Below are positions 1-6,771 of a stretch of DNA of 6,866 nucleotides, in pieces. Positions within the stretch are counted from its first letter, which is position 1; each line of letters opens with the position of its first letter. This stretch comes from an uncultured Gammaproteobacteria bacterium (GTDB lineage: Bacteria; Pseudomonadota; Gammaproteobacteria; Arenicellales; UBA868), in the NCBI GenBank assembly GCA_913051905.1, contig CAJXBY010000138.1, positions 1-6,866 of the forward strand, written 5' to 3'. Made by a program: the position numbers and the translations under genes. The notes under the pieces are model-generated. The model saw only the letters and a program-made list of their open reading frames with translations, had not been told where the DNA came from and made no database searches.

Positions 1-10
1 GTCACGTGAA

Positions 11-577
11 TCAGGCGCCGTCGAGGAAATTCTGTAACTGCTTGTGGCCGTACTGTGTGAGTATTGATTCTGGGTGAAACTGTACGCCGTGGATCGGATT
101 CTCAGCGTGTGTGATGGCCATAATCTCGCCATCGTCCGCCCGTGCCGTCACTTCGAAACACTCCGGCAGGGAATCTTCCCTGACGACCAGCGAATGGTAG
201 CGGGTCGCCTGGAAGGGGCTGGGTACGCCATTGAAAAGCCCCTTGCCCTGGTGTTCGATGAACGAGGTCTTTCCATGCATCAGGCGTTTGGCGCGGACAA
301 TCACACCACCGAAAGCCTGGGCAATGCTCTGATGACCGAGACAAACGCCGAGGATGGGCAGTGTATCGGCAAATGCCTGTACCAGTGAGACGCAGATTCC
401 CGCTCCATCGGGTGTACAGGGTCCCGGTGATATCACCACATGGCTGGGTGCCAGTTTTTCAATTTCATCCAGTGTGATCTGATCGTTCCGATAGACGACG
501 ACCTCCTGACCCAACTCCCCGAGGTACTGCACCAGGTTGTAGGTGAACGAATCGTAATTGTCGATCATCAGTAGCAT
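11..577 (-). CDS. trpG: Anthranilate synthase component II (glutamine amidotransferase subunit)
   Basis: The 188-residue protein is a complete class I glutamine amidotransferase. It releases ammonia from glutamine and passes it to TrpE for anthranilate synthesis in the cytoplasm, the first step of tryptophan synthesis. The nucleophile is Cys79 in GVCLGHQ, and the other triad residues are His168 and Glu170 in QFHPES. HGKTS at 101-105 is typical of the TrpG/PabA group. The ATG start gives [14 protein letters not shown], the usual beginning of these proteins, although there is only a weak ribosome site (GAGTGG). TrpG and PabA (folate synthesis) cannot be separated by motif, and some bacteria use one protein for both. 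Nearby trpE favours trpG. The stop codon is followed after 5 bases by a GTG at 5-3 that could start trpD, but only two bases of it remain, so this is a guess. Glutaminase function is very secure. Confidence 0.96.
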   Translation of the reverse strand: MLLMIDNYDSFTYNLVQYLGELGQEVVVYRNDQITLDEIEKLAPSHVVISPGPCTPDGAGICVSLVQAFADTLPILGVCLGHQSIAQAFGGVIVRAKRLMHGKTSFIEHQGKGLFNGVPSPFQATRYHSLVVREDSLPECFEVTARADDGEIMAITHAENPIHGVQFHPESILTQYGHKQLQNFLDGA

Positions 578-604
578 GTCTGGACCACTCGCGCCCGTAA
601 ATGG

Positions 605-616
605 CTTGAATTCAAG
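605..616. repeat. 12-bp perfect palindrome in the trpG leader
   Basis: CTTGAATTCAAG reads the same on both strands. It lies 28 bases ahead of the trpG ATG and just downstream of the proposed transcription start near 625, a common place for a repressor operator. It does not look like the enterobacterial TrpR operator. Function is unknown, and a palindrome of this length can occur by chance. Confidence 0.4.
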
Positions 617-631
617 AACATTGCAGCGGTG

Positions 632-659
632 ATTTTAGTTAAGGCCGGCGATTTTCCAA
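632..659 (-). promoter_or_regulatory. Candidate sigma-70 promoter for trpG
   Basis: On the minus strand TTGGAA (659-654, 4 of 6 matches to the -35 consensus) is followed after 16 bases by TAAAAT (637-632, 5 of 6 matches to the -10 consensus). Transcription would begin near 625, giving a leader of about 48 bases. It sits in the 140-base gap between the sulfatase stop and trpG. A separate promoter would let trpG and any downstream trp genes be expressed independently of trpE. This is predicted by eye only. Confidence 0.45.
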
Positions 660-717
660 AACGGGCCTATCAGTACCAGAAACCTTGGCCAGCAGTACGA
701 TCAATGCTCAGACTTTC

Positions 718-2142
718 CTATTGGACCGGTGTGTGATCGAACGCTTCGGACCGCAAAATCGTATCCACTCCGCCGAGCCGCTCGATCAATTCTGTCTGGT
801 CGGCAAAGGCAAGATCGTTTACCTTGGCAGGGTCCAGCAAAGCGCACATTGTGTCATGGCAGCGCTTTAAGTCTTCTGCATGTGCCGGATTCTGAGAAAG
901 ATCACACAGCTCTTCTGGATCGGCCGCCAGATCAAATAATTCCGGCGCATACCCCGGATAACAGTTGTACTTCCACTGGCCCGTTCGCAACATGAACATG
1001 CCAACGGGAGAGCCGCCATCGTGGTATTCAGATACGACGGCTCGATCCGTGCCGGCACCCTCAACCAGCGACTGCAGGGAGAGACCCGGCCGGTCTGCGT
1101 CGTCATCTATCCCGCCCGCCGCCTGCAGCACCGTCGGATAGATATCCACCAGAGAGGCCAGCGTCTCGACTGTTTTGGCCTTTGGAATGTCCGGCCCGCT
1201 CAACAACAAAGGTACCCGCGATGATTCATCGTAAAGCGACATCTTTGTCCACAGGCGCCGGTCTCCGTTGTGATCACCGTGATCACTGGTGTAGATCACC
1301 AGGGTTTTATCGGCCTGTCCCGTTTGCTCCAGCGTGTTCAGTACCTCGCCGACCTGTGCGTCCAGAAAACTACACAGGCCGTAATAGGACGCTCTTGCTA
1401 TCTGGCGGGTCTCCTCGTCAAAGTGGTCATCGTAATTGAAGTGCCTGCGGATCGTCTGCGTTACCGGATGCTGCGGCAGCTGTTCCCGACGTAAAAACCT
1501 GGCCTTATCCATCTCAGAAACCGGGTAGAGGTTATAAAAGTCCTCCGGACAGATCAGCGGATAGTGTGGTCTCAACCAGGAGACAAAGAGCGTCCAGGGT
1601 TTATCGCTCTCGGCATTGGCGGTGTCTTTGAGCCAGGCACAGGCATTGTGGGTGACTGCAAGATCGTAGTCGGTGTAACTGTTCTCGCCCGGACCGATCT
1701 CGCGGGTATAGCCTGAGACATCCATCACGGCTTCATGGTCACGCAGAAGGCCTTTGATCCAACCGGTCCCGTCCCGGATATACATCGGCAGGATCTCGTG
1801 TTCAAAACCGTTGTCATCGTCGCTGCCGCGATAGTGCAGCTTGCCGATCGAATCGACCCGGTGGCCCTGGCGTATCAACTGGTGACCCCAGCTGTCCGGC
1901 ACACCCCGGTAGGCCTGGGCATTAGTCCAGCAGCGGTTTTTGTGCACGTACTGCCCGGTGGCGAGTGCCGCCCGTGCCGGCACACAGATCGGCGAAGGCG
2001 TGTAGGCACGGGTGAAGCGGGTTCCTCGAGATGCGAGGTGATCCAGGTGAGGGGTTTTGACCAGTGCATGCCCGGCACAACCCATCGCATCATGGCGATG
2101 CTCATCGCTGCACAGGAGAAGAACGTTGACCCCGTCGGTCAC
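718..2142 (-). CDS. Type I (formylglycine-dependent) sulfatase, cytosolic
   Basis: The 474-residue protein belongs to the alkaline-phosphatase-like sulfatase superfamily and should hydrolyse a sulfate ester. The signature CVPAR at 53-57, followed by AALATG, makes Cys53 the residue expected to be oxidised to formylglycine by a maturase encoded elsewhere. Other likely active-site residues are Asp13 and Glu14 near the start, Lys101 and His103 in GKLHY, His193 in RPHYP, Asp287-His288 in TSDHGDH, and Lys300 in WTKMSLYDES. The C-terminal half has the usual ELFDLAADPEE stretch. No signal peptide is visible, so it probably works in the cytoplasm, as choline sulfatase does. The GKLHY and GFE segments resemble choline-sulfatase-like enzymes, but the C-terminal tail (GGVDTI...FDHTPVQ) does not look like BetC, so the substrate is open. 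The start is GTG with no clear ribosome site; an in-frame TAA 36 bases upstream limits other choices. It stands between trpE and trpG, an unusual position. Confidence 0.92.
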   Translation of the reverse strand: MTDGVNVLLLCSDEHRHDAMGCAGHALVKTPHLDHLASRGTRFTRAYTPSPICVPARAALATGQYVHKNRCWTNAQAYRGVPDSWGHQLIRQGHRVDSIGKLHYRGSDDDNGFEHEILPMYIRDGTGWIKGLLRDHEAVMDVSGYTREIGPGENSYTDYDLAVTHNACAWLKDTANAESDKPWTLFVSWLRPHYPLICPEDFYNLYPVSEMDKARFLRREQLPQHPVTQTIRRHFNYDDHFDEETRQIARASYYGLCSFLDAQVGEVLNTLEQTGQADKTLVIYTSDHGDHNGDRRLWTKMSLYDESSRVPLLLSGPDIPKAKTVETLASLVDIYPTVLQAAGGIDDDADRPGLSLQSLVEGAGTDRAVVSEYHDGGSPVGMFMLRTGQWKYNCYPGYAPELFDLAADPEELCDLSQNPAHAEDLKRCHDTMCALLDPAKVNDLAFADQTELIERLGGVDTILRSEAFDHTPVQ

Positions 2143-2200
2143 GTTGAAAGTCAGGAGAGAGTCACTAGGCTCGGCTTCTTAGAGGGGGGTCTCGGCACCC

Positions 2201-3718
2201 TCAGTCCTCCAGTGCACCGAGGTCCAGCCCTTGGGCGGCCAGCGAAGCAGCCCGGAAGACAGCCCGTCCCTTGTGCATGGTCTCTTTCCATTCGCTCGCC
2301 GGGATTGAATCCGCCACAATACCAGCACCGGCCTGAATATAAAGCTGCCCGTTGGCGAGAACGGCTGTCCGGATGGCGATTGCCGTATCCATGTTTCCAT
2401 TCCAGCCGATATAACCCACAGCTCCAGAGTAGATTCCGCGACGGTCGGGTTCCAGCTCCTCGATGATTTCCATGGCCCGGACCTTGGGTGCCCCGGATAC
2501 TGTACCGGCGGGAAAAGTTGCGCGCAGCACATCGATCGCGTCCAGGTCTTCCCGCAAGGTCCCTACCACGTTGGATTCGATATGCATGACATGGGAATAC
2601 CGCTCTACCTCCATCTTCGCCGTCAGGTCGACAGAACCGATCTCAGCGATCCGACCCACATCGTTACGGCCCAGGTCAACCAGCATCAGGTGCTCAGCGA
2701 GCTCCTTGGGGTCGGAGATCAATTCTCTTTCCAGTGCGAGATCTTCCTCTTCGCTCTCGCCGCGGCGCCGGGTGCCGGCGATCGGGCGGACCGTGACCTG
2801 GCGGTCCTCCAGGCGGGCGAGAATTTCCGGTGATGAGCCCACAATATGAAAGTCATCAAGATCAAGGAAATACATGTACGGCGAGGGGTTCACCGTTCTG
2901 AGGGCCCGGTACAGGGTCAGCGGTTCGGTACGAAATGGAATCGAAAGCCGCTGGGATAAAACCACCTGAAACACGTCACCGCTGCGGATATAGGCCTTCG
3001 AAGTCTCAACCGCGCTCTCGAACTCCTCCCGCTCGAAAGAAGGTGTGAAGTCATCCTCGCCAACCCGCTCCTGGTAGTGGACTTCCCCGGATGTGGTTTG
3101 TTGCTCAATCTGCGCAACCAGATCGTCCAGTCTATCGTTGCCGTTTTCAAAAGCGTTTTCAGCTTCCGGATCAGTGTGCACAATGACCTGTAGCCGACCG
3201 CTCAGGTTGTCAAAGACCACGACCTCGTCGGACACCATGAGCAGTATGTCCGGCGCACCTACAGGATCGGGCCGGACTGAGGTCCCGAGATGGGTTTCCA
3301 CATAGTTGACCGTGTCATAGCCGAAGAAGCCGACGAGACCCCCAGTAAAGCGTGGCATGGCGTCGATCTGCGGCACATGAAACTGCCGCTGAATACTCTG
3401 GATGGAACTGAGCGGGTCCGACGTGGCCTGGCTGTGGATGACTTCACCGTCTTCCTCGATTACCAGCTGGTCGCCGTCGACCCGGATGATCGTGGCGCAA
3501 GGCAGACCGATCATCGAATAACGACCCCACTTTTCACCACCCTGGACAGACTCCAGGAGATAGCTGTAAGGCCCACGCGCGAGTTTGATATAGCTACTGA
3601 CCGGTGTCTCAAGATCAGCCAGTATCTCCCGGACCAGGGGAATGCGGTTGTAGCCCGCGGCCCGGTAACGGGCGAAATCAGCGCGACTGGTCAAAACACC
3701 GATTCCGTCCGCCGACAA
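2201..3718 (-). CDS. trpE: Anthranilate synthase component I
   Basis: The 505-residue cytosolic enzyme combines chorismate with ammonia delivered by TrpG to give anthranilate and pyruvate. The N-terminal domain carries LLES at 54-57 and GRYSMIG at 65-71, the tryptophan-binding region, so feedback inhibition is expected. The chorismate-binding domain (about 230-495) shows PIAGTRRRG at 312-320, AEHLMLVDLGRND at 341-353, the catalytic-type His379 in VMHIES, SGAPK at 408-412, GYIGWNGNMDTA at 435-446 and QAGAGIVADS at 462-471. Length and motifs match Pseudomonas TrpE rather than PabB. The listed start is a TTG at 3718 with no obvious ribosome site. A second TTG at codon 9 (3694) would give MTSRADFARY..., which fits the usual family start better and has GGACGG about 10 bases upstream. 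No in-frame ATG is available before the conserved region. It follows gph by 115 bases and is followed by a sulfatase instead of trpG. Confidence 0.96.
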   Translation of the reverse strand: MSADGIGVLTSRADFARYRAAGYNRIPLVREILADLETPVSSYIKLARGPYSYLLESVQGGEKWGRYSMIGLPCATIIRVDGDQLVIEEDGEVIHSQATSDPLSSIQSIQRQFHVPQIDAMPRFTGGLVGFFGYDTVNYVETHLGTSVRPDPVGAPDILLMVSDEVVVFDNLSGRLQVIVHTDPEAENAFENGNDRLDDLVAQIEQQTTSGEVHYQERVGEDDFTPSFEREEFESAVETSKAYIRSGDVFQVVLSQRLSIPFRTEPLTLYRALRTVNPSPYMYFLDLDDFHIVGSSPEILARLEDRQVTVRPIAGTRRRGESEEEDLALERELISDPKELAEHLMLVDLGRNDVGRIAEIGSVDLTAKMEVERYSHVMHIESNVVGTLREDLDAIDVLRATFPAGTVSGAPKVRAMEIIEELEPDRRGIYSGAVGYIGWNGNMDTAIAIRTAVLANGQLYIQAGAGIVADSIPASEWKETMHKGRAVFRAASLAAQGLDLGALED

Positions 3719-3759
3719 CCCGTCAGGCGTGGCACAGGTGTCACGGAACTTGTTGACAT
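3691..3759 (-). other. Possible 22-codon upstream reading frame overlapping the trpE start
   Basis: An ATG at 3759 opens a 22-codon frame (starting MSTSSVTPV, ending TESVF) whose TGA stop (3693-3691) overlaps the alternative trpE start TTG (3694-3692) as TTGA. Such an overlap would allow translational coupling. It has no tryptophan codons, so it is not a classical trp attenuation leader peptide, and no ribosome site precedes it. It may be chance. Confidence 0.15.
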
Positions 3760-3777
3760 GGAAATTAGAGTCACGGA
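3740..3777. repeat. Pair of 8-bp direct repeats ahead of trpE
   Basis: GTCACGGA occurs at 3740-3747 and again at 3770-3777, exactly 30 bases start to start, close to three helical turns. Both copies lie in the region between gph and trpE, as expected for paired regulator sites. The regulator, if any, is unknown. Confidence 0.25.
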
Positions 3778-3797
3778 CCGTATCTCAAGCATCAGCG

Positions 3798-3827
3798 CGC
3801 TAAACGAATCAGCCGCTCAAATTAGCG
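3798..3827. repeat. Inverted repeat just after gph
   Basis: CGCTAA at 3798-3803 pairs with TTAGCG at 3822-3827 across an 18-base loop, starting 7 bases after the gph stop codon. There is no run of T after it on the minus strand, so it is a weak candidate for a terminator or a transcript-stabilising hairpin. Confidence 0.2.
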
Positions 3828-3833
3828 GGACAT

Positions 3834-4547
3834 TCAGCTACCGATCACGATCAATCCTGTTAGTTGGGAAATCGAATCTATCACAGCATCTGGTGCAAGT
3901 TGTTCCGAGTGGCGTAACTCACCGTAGCCGTACTCTGCCCAGAACATCGGCATACCAGCGGCCCGTGCAGCGAGGATATCATTGGCTGAATCTCCGACCA
4001 GCGCACAGTGTGTGGCATCAACTTCCAGACGACATGCGGCGTCCAAGAGCGGCTCCGGCGCCGGTTTCCGGACAGGCAGGTCATCACCGCACACCACTGC
4101 CCCGAAAAAATGAATGAGTCCGGACTGTTCCAGGAGCGGGGTAGTAAATGCACGGGGCTTATTGGTGACACACGCCATTGCCAGGCCGATGTCCCGTAAA
4201 TGGGAGAGCACTTCCGTGACACCCGGATAGAGTACGCTGTCCACGCACAGCGACCGCGCATAAAAGTTCCCGAACATCTGGTAGGCCGCATCGACTTCGT
4301 CTGCTTCGCTGTGCGTTATCCCGTCCTCTGCAAGGGCACGCATCACCAACAGCCGGGCACCGTCGCCTACCCAGACCCGGACCTGATCGGCAGCCACGGA
4401 TGGGCGGCCTAGCCCCCGCAGCATCTGATTGGTTGCTCTGGTGAGATCCGGAACGGTATCGATCAGTGTCCCGTCCAGGTCGAACAGCAGGCCGTTTATT
4501 CTGAGCGGACACTGCCGGTGCAACACCCTCCGATCAGCGGTGATCAT
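3834..4547 (-). CDS. gph: Phosphoglycolate phosphatase (HAD superfamily)
   Basis: The 237-residue cytosolic HAD phosphatase should dephosphorylate 2-phosphoglycolate, a by-product of oxidative DNA damage repair and, in carbon-fixing cells, of RuBisCO oxygenation. All four HAD motifs are present: FDLDGT with nucleophile Asp23 and general acid Asp25, Thr128 in VTNKP, Lys161 in VRKPAPEP, and GDSANDILAA with Asp186 and Asp190. A helical cap domain occupies about residues 35-105, the usual type for this subfamily. The ATG start comes 3 bases after the rpe stop, so the two genes are almost certainly co-transcribed and translationally coupled. The roughly 20 residues before FDLDGT are within the normal range. 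The exact substrate rests on the motifs and on the rpe-gph-trpE order known from related bacteria; another sugar-phosphate phosphatase activity is possible. Confidence 0.92.
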   Translation of the reverse strand: MITADRRVLHRQCPLRINGLLFDLDGTLIDTVPDLTRATNQMLRGLGRPSVAADQVRVWVGDGARLLVMRALAEDGITHSEADEVDAAYQMFGNFYARSLCVDSVLYPGVTEVLSHLRDIGLAMACVTNKPRAFTTPLLEQSGLIHFFGAVVCGDDLPVRKPAPEPLLDAACRLEVDATHCALVGDSANDILAARAAGMPMFWAEYGYGELRHSEQLAPDAVIDSISQLTGLIVIGS

Positions 4548-4550
4548 TGC

Positions 4551-5240
4551 TCAGGCCGCGTGATCGATTTCAGTCCGCATGGCCCGGATAATGCTGTCGT
4601 AACGGTTCGGGTCCGATCTGTCCCCTGCGGAGAATATGGCGGACCCCGCAACAAAAGTATCGGCGCCGGCCTCTGCGATCGAACGAATATTTTCCAAATT
4701 GACGCCGCCGTCGATTTCTAGCCGGATATCCAGACCGGAATCGTCGATCAACTGCCTGGCTTGCGTCAGTTTGTCGAGGGTGCCGGAAATAAACTGCTGC
4801 CCGCTGAATCCCGGATTAACAGACATCAATAGAATCATATTCACTTTGTCCATGACGTGGTGAAGATGATCAAGGGGTGTGGCGGGGTTGAAGACCAGGC
4901 CAGGTCGACAGCCTTCGTCCTTGATCAACTGCAAGGTCCGATCGACATGGTCACTGGCTTCAGGGTGAAAACTGATATAGGTCGCTCCGGCTTCCGCGAA
5001 GTCCGGAATGATTCGATCGACCGGCTTGACCATCAGATGTACGTCGATGGGCGCCTCTATGCCATAGGCCCTCAGCGCCGAACAGACCAGGGGTCCCACA
5101 CTCAGGTTGGGCACGTAGTGGTTGTCCATTACATCAAAATGAACGATGTCAGCCCCGGAGGCGAGAACCTGCTCGACCTCGACGCCAAGCCGAGCGAAAT
5201 CGGCCGACAATATTGATGGCGCGATGAGTTTCTTGGTCAT
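4551..5240 (-). CDS. rpe: Ribulose-phosphate 3-epimerase
   Basis: The 229-residue cytosolic TIM-barrel enzyme interconverts ribulose 5-phosphate and xylulose 5-phosphate in the pentose phosphate pathway (and in the Calvin cycle where present). Length is normal for the family. Visible signatures are [13 protein letters not shown] near the N-terminus with Ser9, HFDVMD with metal ligands His34 and Asp36, His68 in DVHLMV, the [10 protein letters not shown] segment at 139-148, and the catalytic or metal-binding Asp177 in EIDGGV, followed by the phosphate-binding [12 protein letters not shown] region at 192-203. A GGAG ribosome site precedes the ATG. It lies 60 bases after the protease gene with no clear promoter between them, and 3 bases before gph. 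The call is very secure. Confidence 0.98.
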   Translation of the reverse strand: MTKKLIAPSILSADFARLGVEVEQVLASGADIVHFDVMDNHYVPNLSVGPLVCSALRAYGIEAPIDVHLMVKPVDRIIPDFAEAGATYISFHPEASDHVDRTLQLIKDEGCRPGLVFNPATPLDHLHHVMDKVNMILLMSVNPGFSGQQFISGTLDKLTQARQLIDDSGLDIRLEIDGGVNLENIRSIAEAGADTFVAGSAIFSAGDRSDPNRYDSIIRAMRTEIDHAA

Positions 5241-5251
5241 TGGCTGTGGAT

Positions 5252-5255
5252 CTCC
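5252..5255 (-). promoter_or_regulatory. Ribosome binding site of rpe
   Basis: GGAG lies 11 bases before the rpe ATG on the minus strand. It is the clearest Shine-Dalgarno sequence in the window, where most genes have weak ones, and it supports the ATG at 5240 as the start. Confidence 0.55.
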
Positions 5256-5300
5256 AGGTTGGGCAAAGGATCTTGGAAGGCGGACCCCGTCAGCGATTCG

Positions 5301-6680
5301 TCAGGGGATCACCAGATAAAAGGCCGAATCGCCGCGCCGCAAGTTAAGGAGCAGACCACGCGAGCTGCGTTTTACGGCCTGGGCAAGATCATCGAGACTG
5401 AAGATCAGCTGCCGGTTGACCGACAGAATCAGGTCGCCCGGACGCAGCCCTGCTTGCCAGGCAGGGCTGCCTTCCGCAACTTCCACTGCCCTTATTCCAG
5501 GCTGGCCGTCCCGGCCAGTAGCCCCATCAACATCCTCAAAAAGCGCTCCGGCCAGGTTGTCGCTGATCTGAACTCCCTGTCCCGCTTCTGCCTGTACCGC
5601 CCGGATCCGGATTGTCTGCACGATCTCTTCACGATTCCGGATATAGGTGATTTCGACTTCATCGTCGGCTCGGGCCAGGCCGATCAGGTTACGTAATTCG
5701 GCTGCGCCCGATACAGAACGCCCATCGACAAGTGTGATGACATCCCCTTCCTGCAGTCCGGCGTCCTCGGCGGCCGAGTCGGGCATGACCCTGGAAATCA
5801 AAGCACCGTTGCGGCTATCTATCCCGAATGCTTCAGCAAGGTTCGGAGTCAGATCCTGTACGATCACTCCCAGTCGGCCGCGTCGGACTTCTCCGTACTG
5901 GATGATTTGTGAGGTCAGACGCAGCGCCATGTTGGCAGGAATAGCAAAACCAATACCGACATTTCCGCCGCCCCGGGCCAGGATTGCCGTGTTGACACCC
6001 ACCAGCTGCCCGCGAAGATTGACCAGCGCACCACCGGAATTACCCTGGTTAATGGACGCATCAGTCTGGATAAAATCCTCATAGCCCTCGATCCCGAGTC
6101 CGGTCCGCCCCAAGGCGCTGACGATCCCGGAAGTTGCGGTCTGACTGAGACCGAAGGGGTTGCCAATGGCGACTACAAAATCGCCCACCCGGAGTGCATC
6201 GGAATCGCCGATCTCGATGGCTTTGAGATTTTCTGCCGGTATCCGGATCACCGCCACATCCGCTTCGGGGTCGGCCCCAACGAGTTCGGCGTCAAATGAG
6301 CGACCGTCATCCAGGCGTACACGGATCTCGTCAGCATTTTCGATCACGTGATGATTGGTGACGACATAGCCCAACCGTGCATCGATGATGACGCCGGAAC
6401 CCAGGCTCTGGGTACGACGCTGGCGTGGCTGGCTGTCTGGCAAGGTGTTGAAGAAGCGCTCAAAGAACGGATCAGCCTGGAACGGGTTTCTTCGTACCGT
6501 GACTTTTCCTTCAGTCGAGATGTTCACGACCGAAGGCAGTACGCTCTCCAGCATTGGCGCCAGACTGGGCAGGGCCTGCCCATCCACTGCCGGCGGCAGG
6601 CTGGCAACGACGTTGTGTGCCACAGCCGCAAGAAGACCTGCCAGAAGGCCAGTCATCAACCAGCGAGCGAGAGGCATCAT
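5301..6680 (-). CDS. degQ: Do/DegQ-family periplasmic serine endoprotease with two PDZ domains
   Basis: The 459-residue HtrA-type protease should degrade or refold misfolded envelope proteins. A hydrophobic stretch at about 7-27 without a clear signal peptidase site suggests a signal peptide or a membrane anchor, placing the rest in the periplasm. The trypsin-like domain spans about 40-260, with catalytic His111 in TNHHVIE, Asp141 in DPEADVAVI and Ser215 in NQGNSGG. PDZ1 is about 265-360 and PDZ2 about 370-457, the arrangement of DegP/DegQ rather than the single-PDZ DegS. Between 61 and 92 lies the short LA-loop region (NPFQADPFFERFF), shorter than in DegP, hence the degQ-like name; mucD would be an equally acceptable label. 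The start is a double ATG at 6680/6677 with no strong ribosome site, and there is no in-frame ATG upstream. An extended -10 promoter lies about 60 bases upstream. The gene is followed by rpe after 60 bases, perhaps in the same transcript. Confidence 0.93.
   Translation of the reverse strand: MMPLARWLMTGLLAGLLAAVAHNVVASLPPAVDGQALPSLAPMLESVLPSVVNISTEGKVTVRRNPFQADPFFERFFNTLPDSQPRQRRTQSLGSGVIIDARLGYVVTNHHVIENADEIRVRLDDGRSFDAELVGADPEADVAVIRIPAENLKAIEIGDSDALRVGDFVVAIGNPFGLSQTATSGIVSALGRTGLGIEGYEDFIQTDASINQGNSGGALVNLRGQLVGVNTAILARGGGNVGIGFAIPANMALRLTSQIIQYGEVRRGRLGVIVQDLTPNLAEAFGIDSRNGALISRVMPDSAAEDAGLQEGDVITLVDGRSVSGAAELRNLIGLARADDEVEITYIRNREEIVQTIRIRAVQAEAGQGVQISDNLAGALFEDVDGATGRDGQPGIRAVEVAEGSPAWQAGLRPGDLILSVNRQLIFSLDDLAQAVKRSSRGLLLNLRRGDSAFYLVIP
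5444..5470. repeat. Perfect 10-bp inverted repeat inside the protease gene
   Basis: GCAGCCCTGC at 5444-5453 and its exact reverse complement at 5461-5470 flank a 7-base loop. The arms encode part of the PDZ2 segment GSPAWQAGLRPG. The stem is GC-rich and would form a stable hairpin in the mRNA. No T run follows, and it lies well inside the coding region, so it is not an ordinary terminator. Confidence 0.6.
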
Positions 6681-6741
6681 GTTTTGATCTGGATATGGGG
6701 ATTGAGTACGCCGGGCCTCAAACCAGGGCCCCTCGCTGCGA

Positions 6742-6750
6742 ATTATATCA
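6742..6750 (-). promoter_or_regulatory. Extended -10 promoter for the protease gene
   Basis: The minus strand reads TGATATAAT, a perfect TATAAT hexamer with the TGn extension that can compensate for a poor -35 box. No good -35 hexamer is seen 15-18 bases upstream. Transcription would start near 6735, giving a leader of about 55 bases before the ATG at 6680. It does not resemble a sigma-E promoter, so housekeeping expression is the likelier reading. Confidence 0.55.
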
Positions 6751-6771
6751 ATGTGAAGCCGACAGAGCCGC

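Noticed and set aside
578..717. Small gene in the gap between the sulfatase and trpG
   Set aside because: No frame with a plausible start, ribosome site and length was seen; the gap is better explained as a promoter and leader region.
1270..1286. Tandem GTGATCAC palindromes separated by one base
   Set aside because: They are fully explained by the codons for the conserved SDHGDHN metal-binding motif of the sulfatase, which repeats Asp-His.
2187..2200. Possible terminator between trpE and the sulfatase
   Set aside because: Only a 4-bp GGGT/ACCC stem is available and the following bases are C-rich, not T-rich.
1735..2466. Plus-strand open frame of 243 codons across the sulfatase and trpE
   Set aside because: It is antisense to the conserved coding of both genes, is rich in Arg and Pro in a low-complexity way, and has no recognisable domain.
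3719..3833. Classical trp attenuator with a Trp-codon leader peptide or T-box before trpE
   Set aside because: No short frame with tandem TGG codons, no alternating hairpins followed by a T run, and no T-box signature could be found.
3290..4117. Plus-strand open frame of 275 codons across trpE and gph
   Set aside because: It lies antisense to two secure genes and crosses their boundary, its translation shows no family motifs, and long antisense frames are common in GC-rich coding DNA.
6713..6731. Hairpin GGGCC/GGCCC after the 5'-nucleotidase gene as a terminator
   Set aside because: The stem is only 5 bp with a 9-base loop and no T run follows; it also falls downstream of the proposed protease promoter, which would make a terminator there counterproductive.
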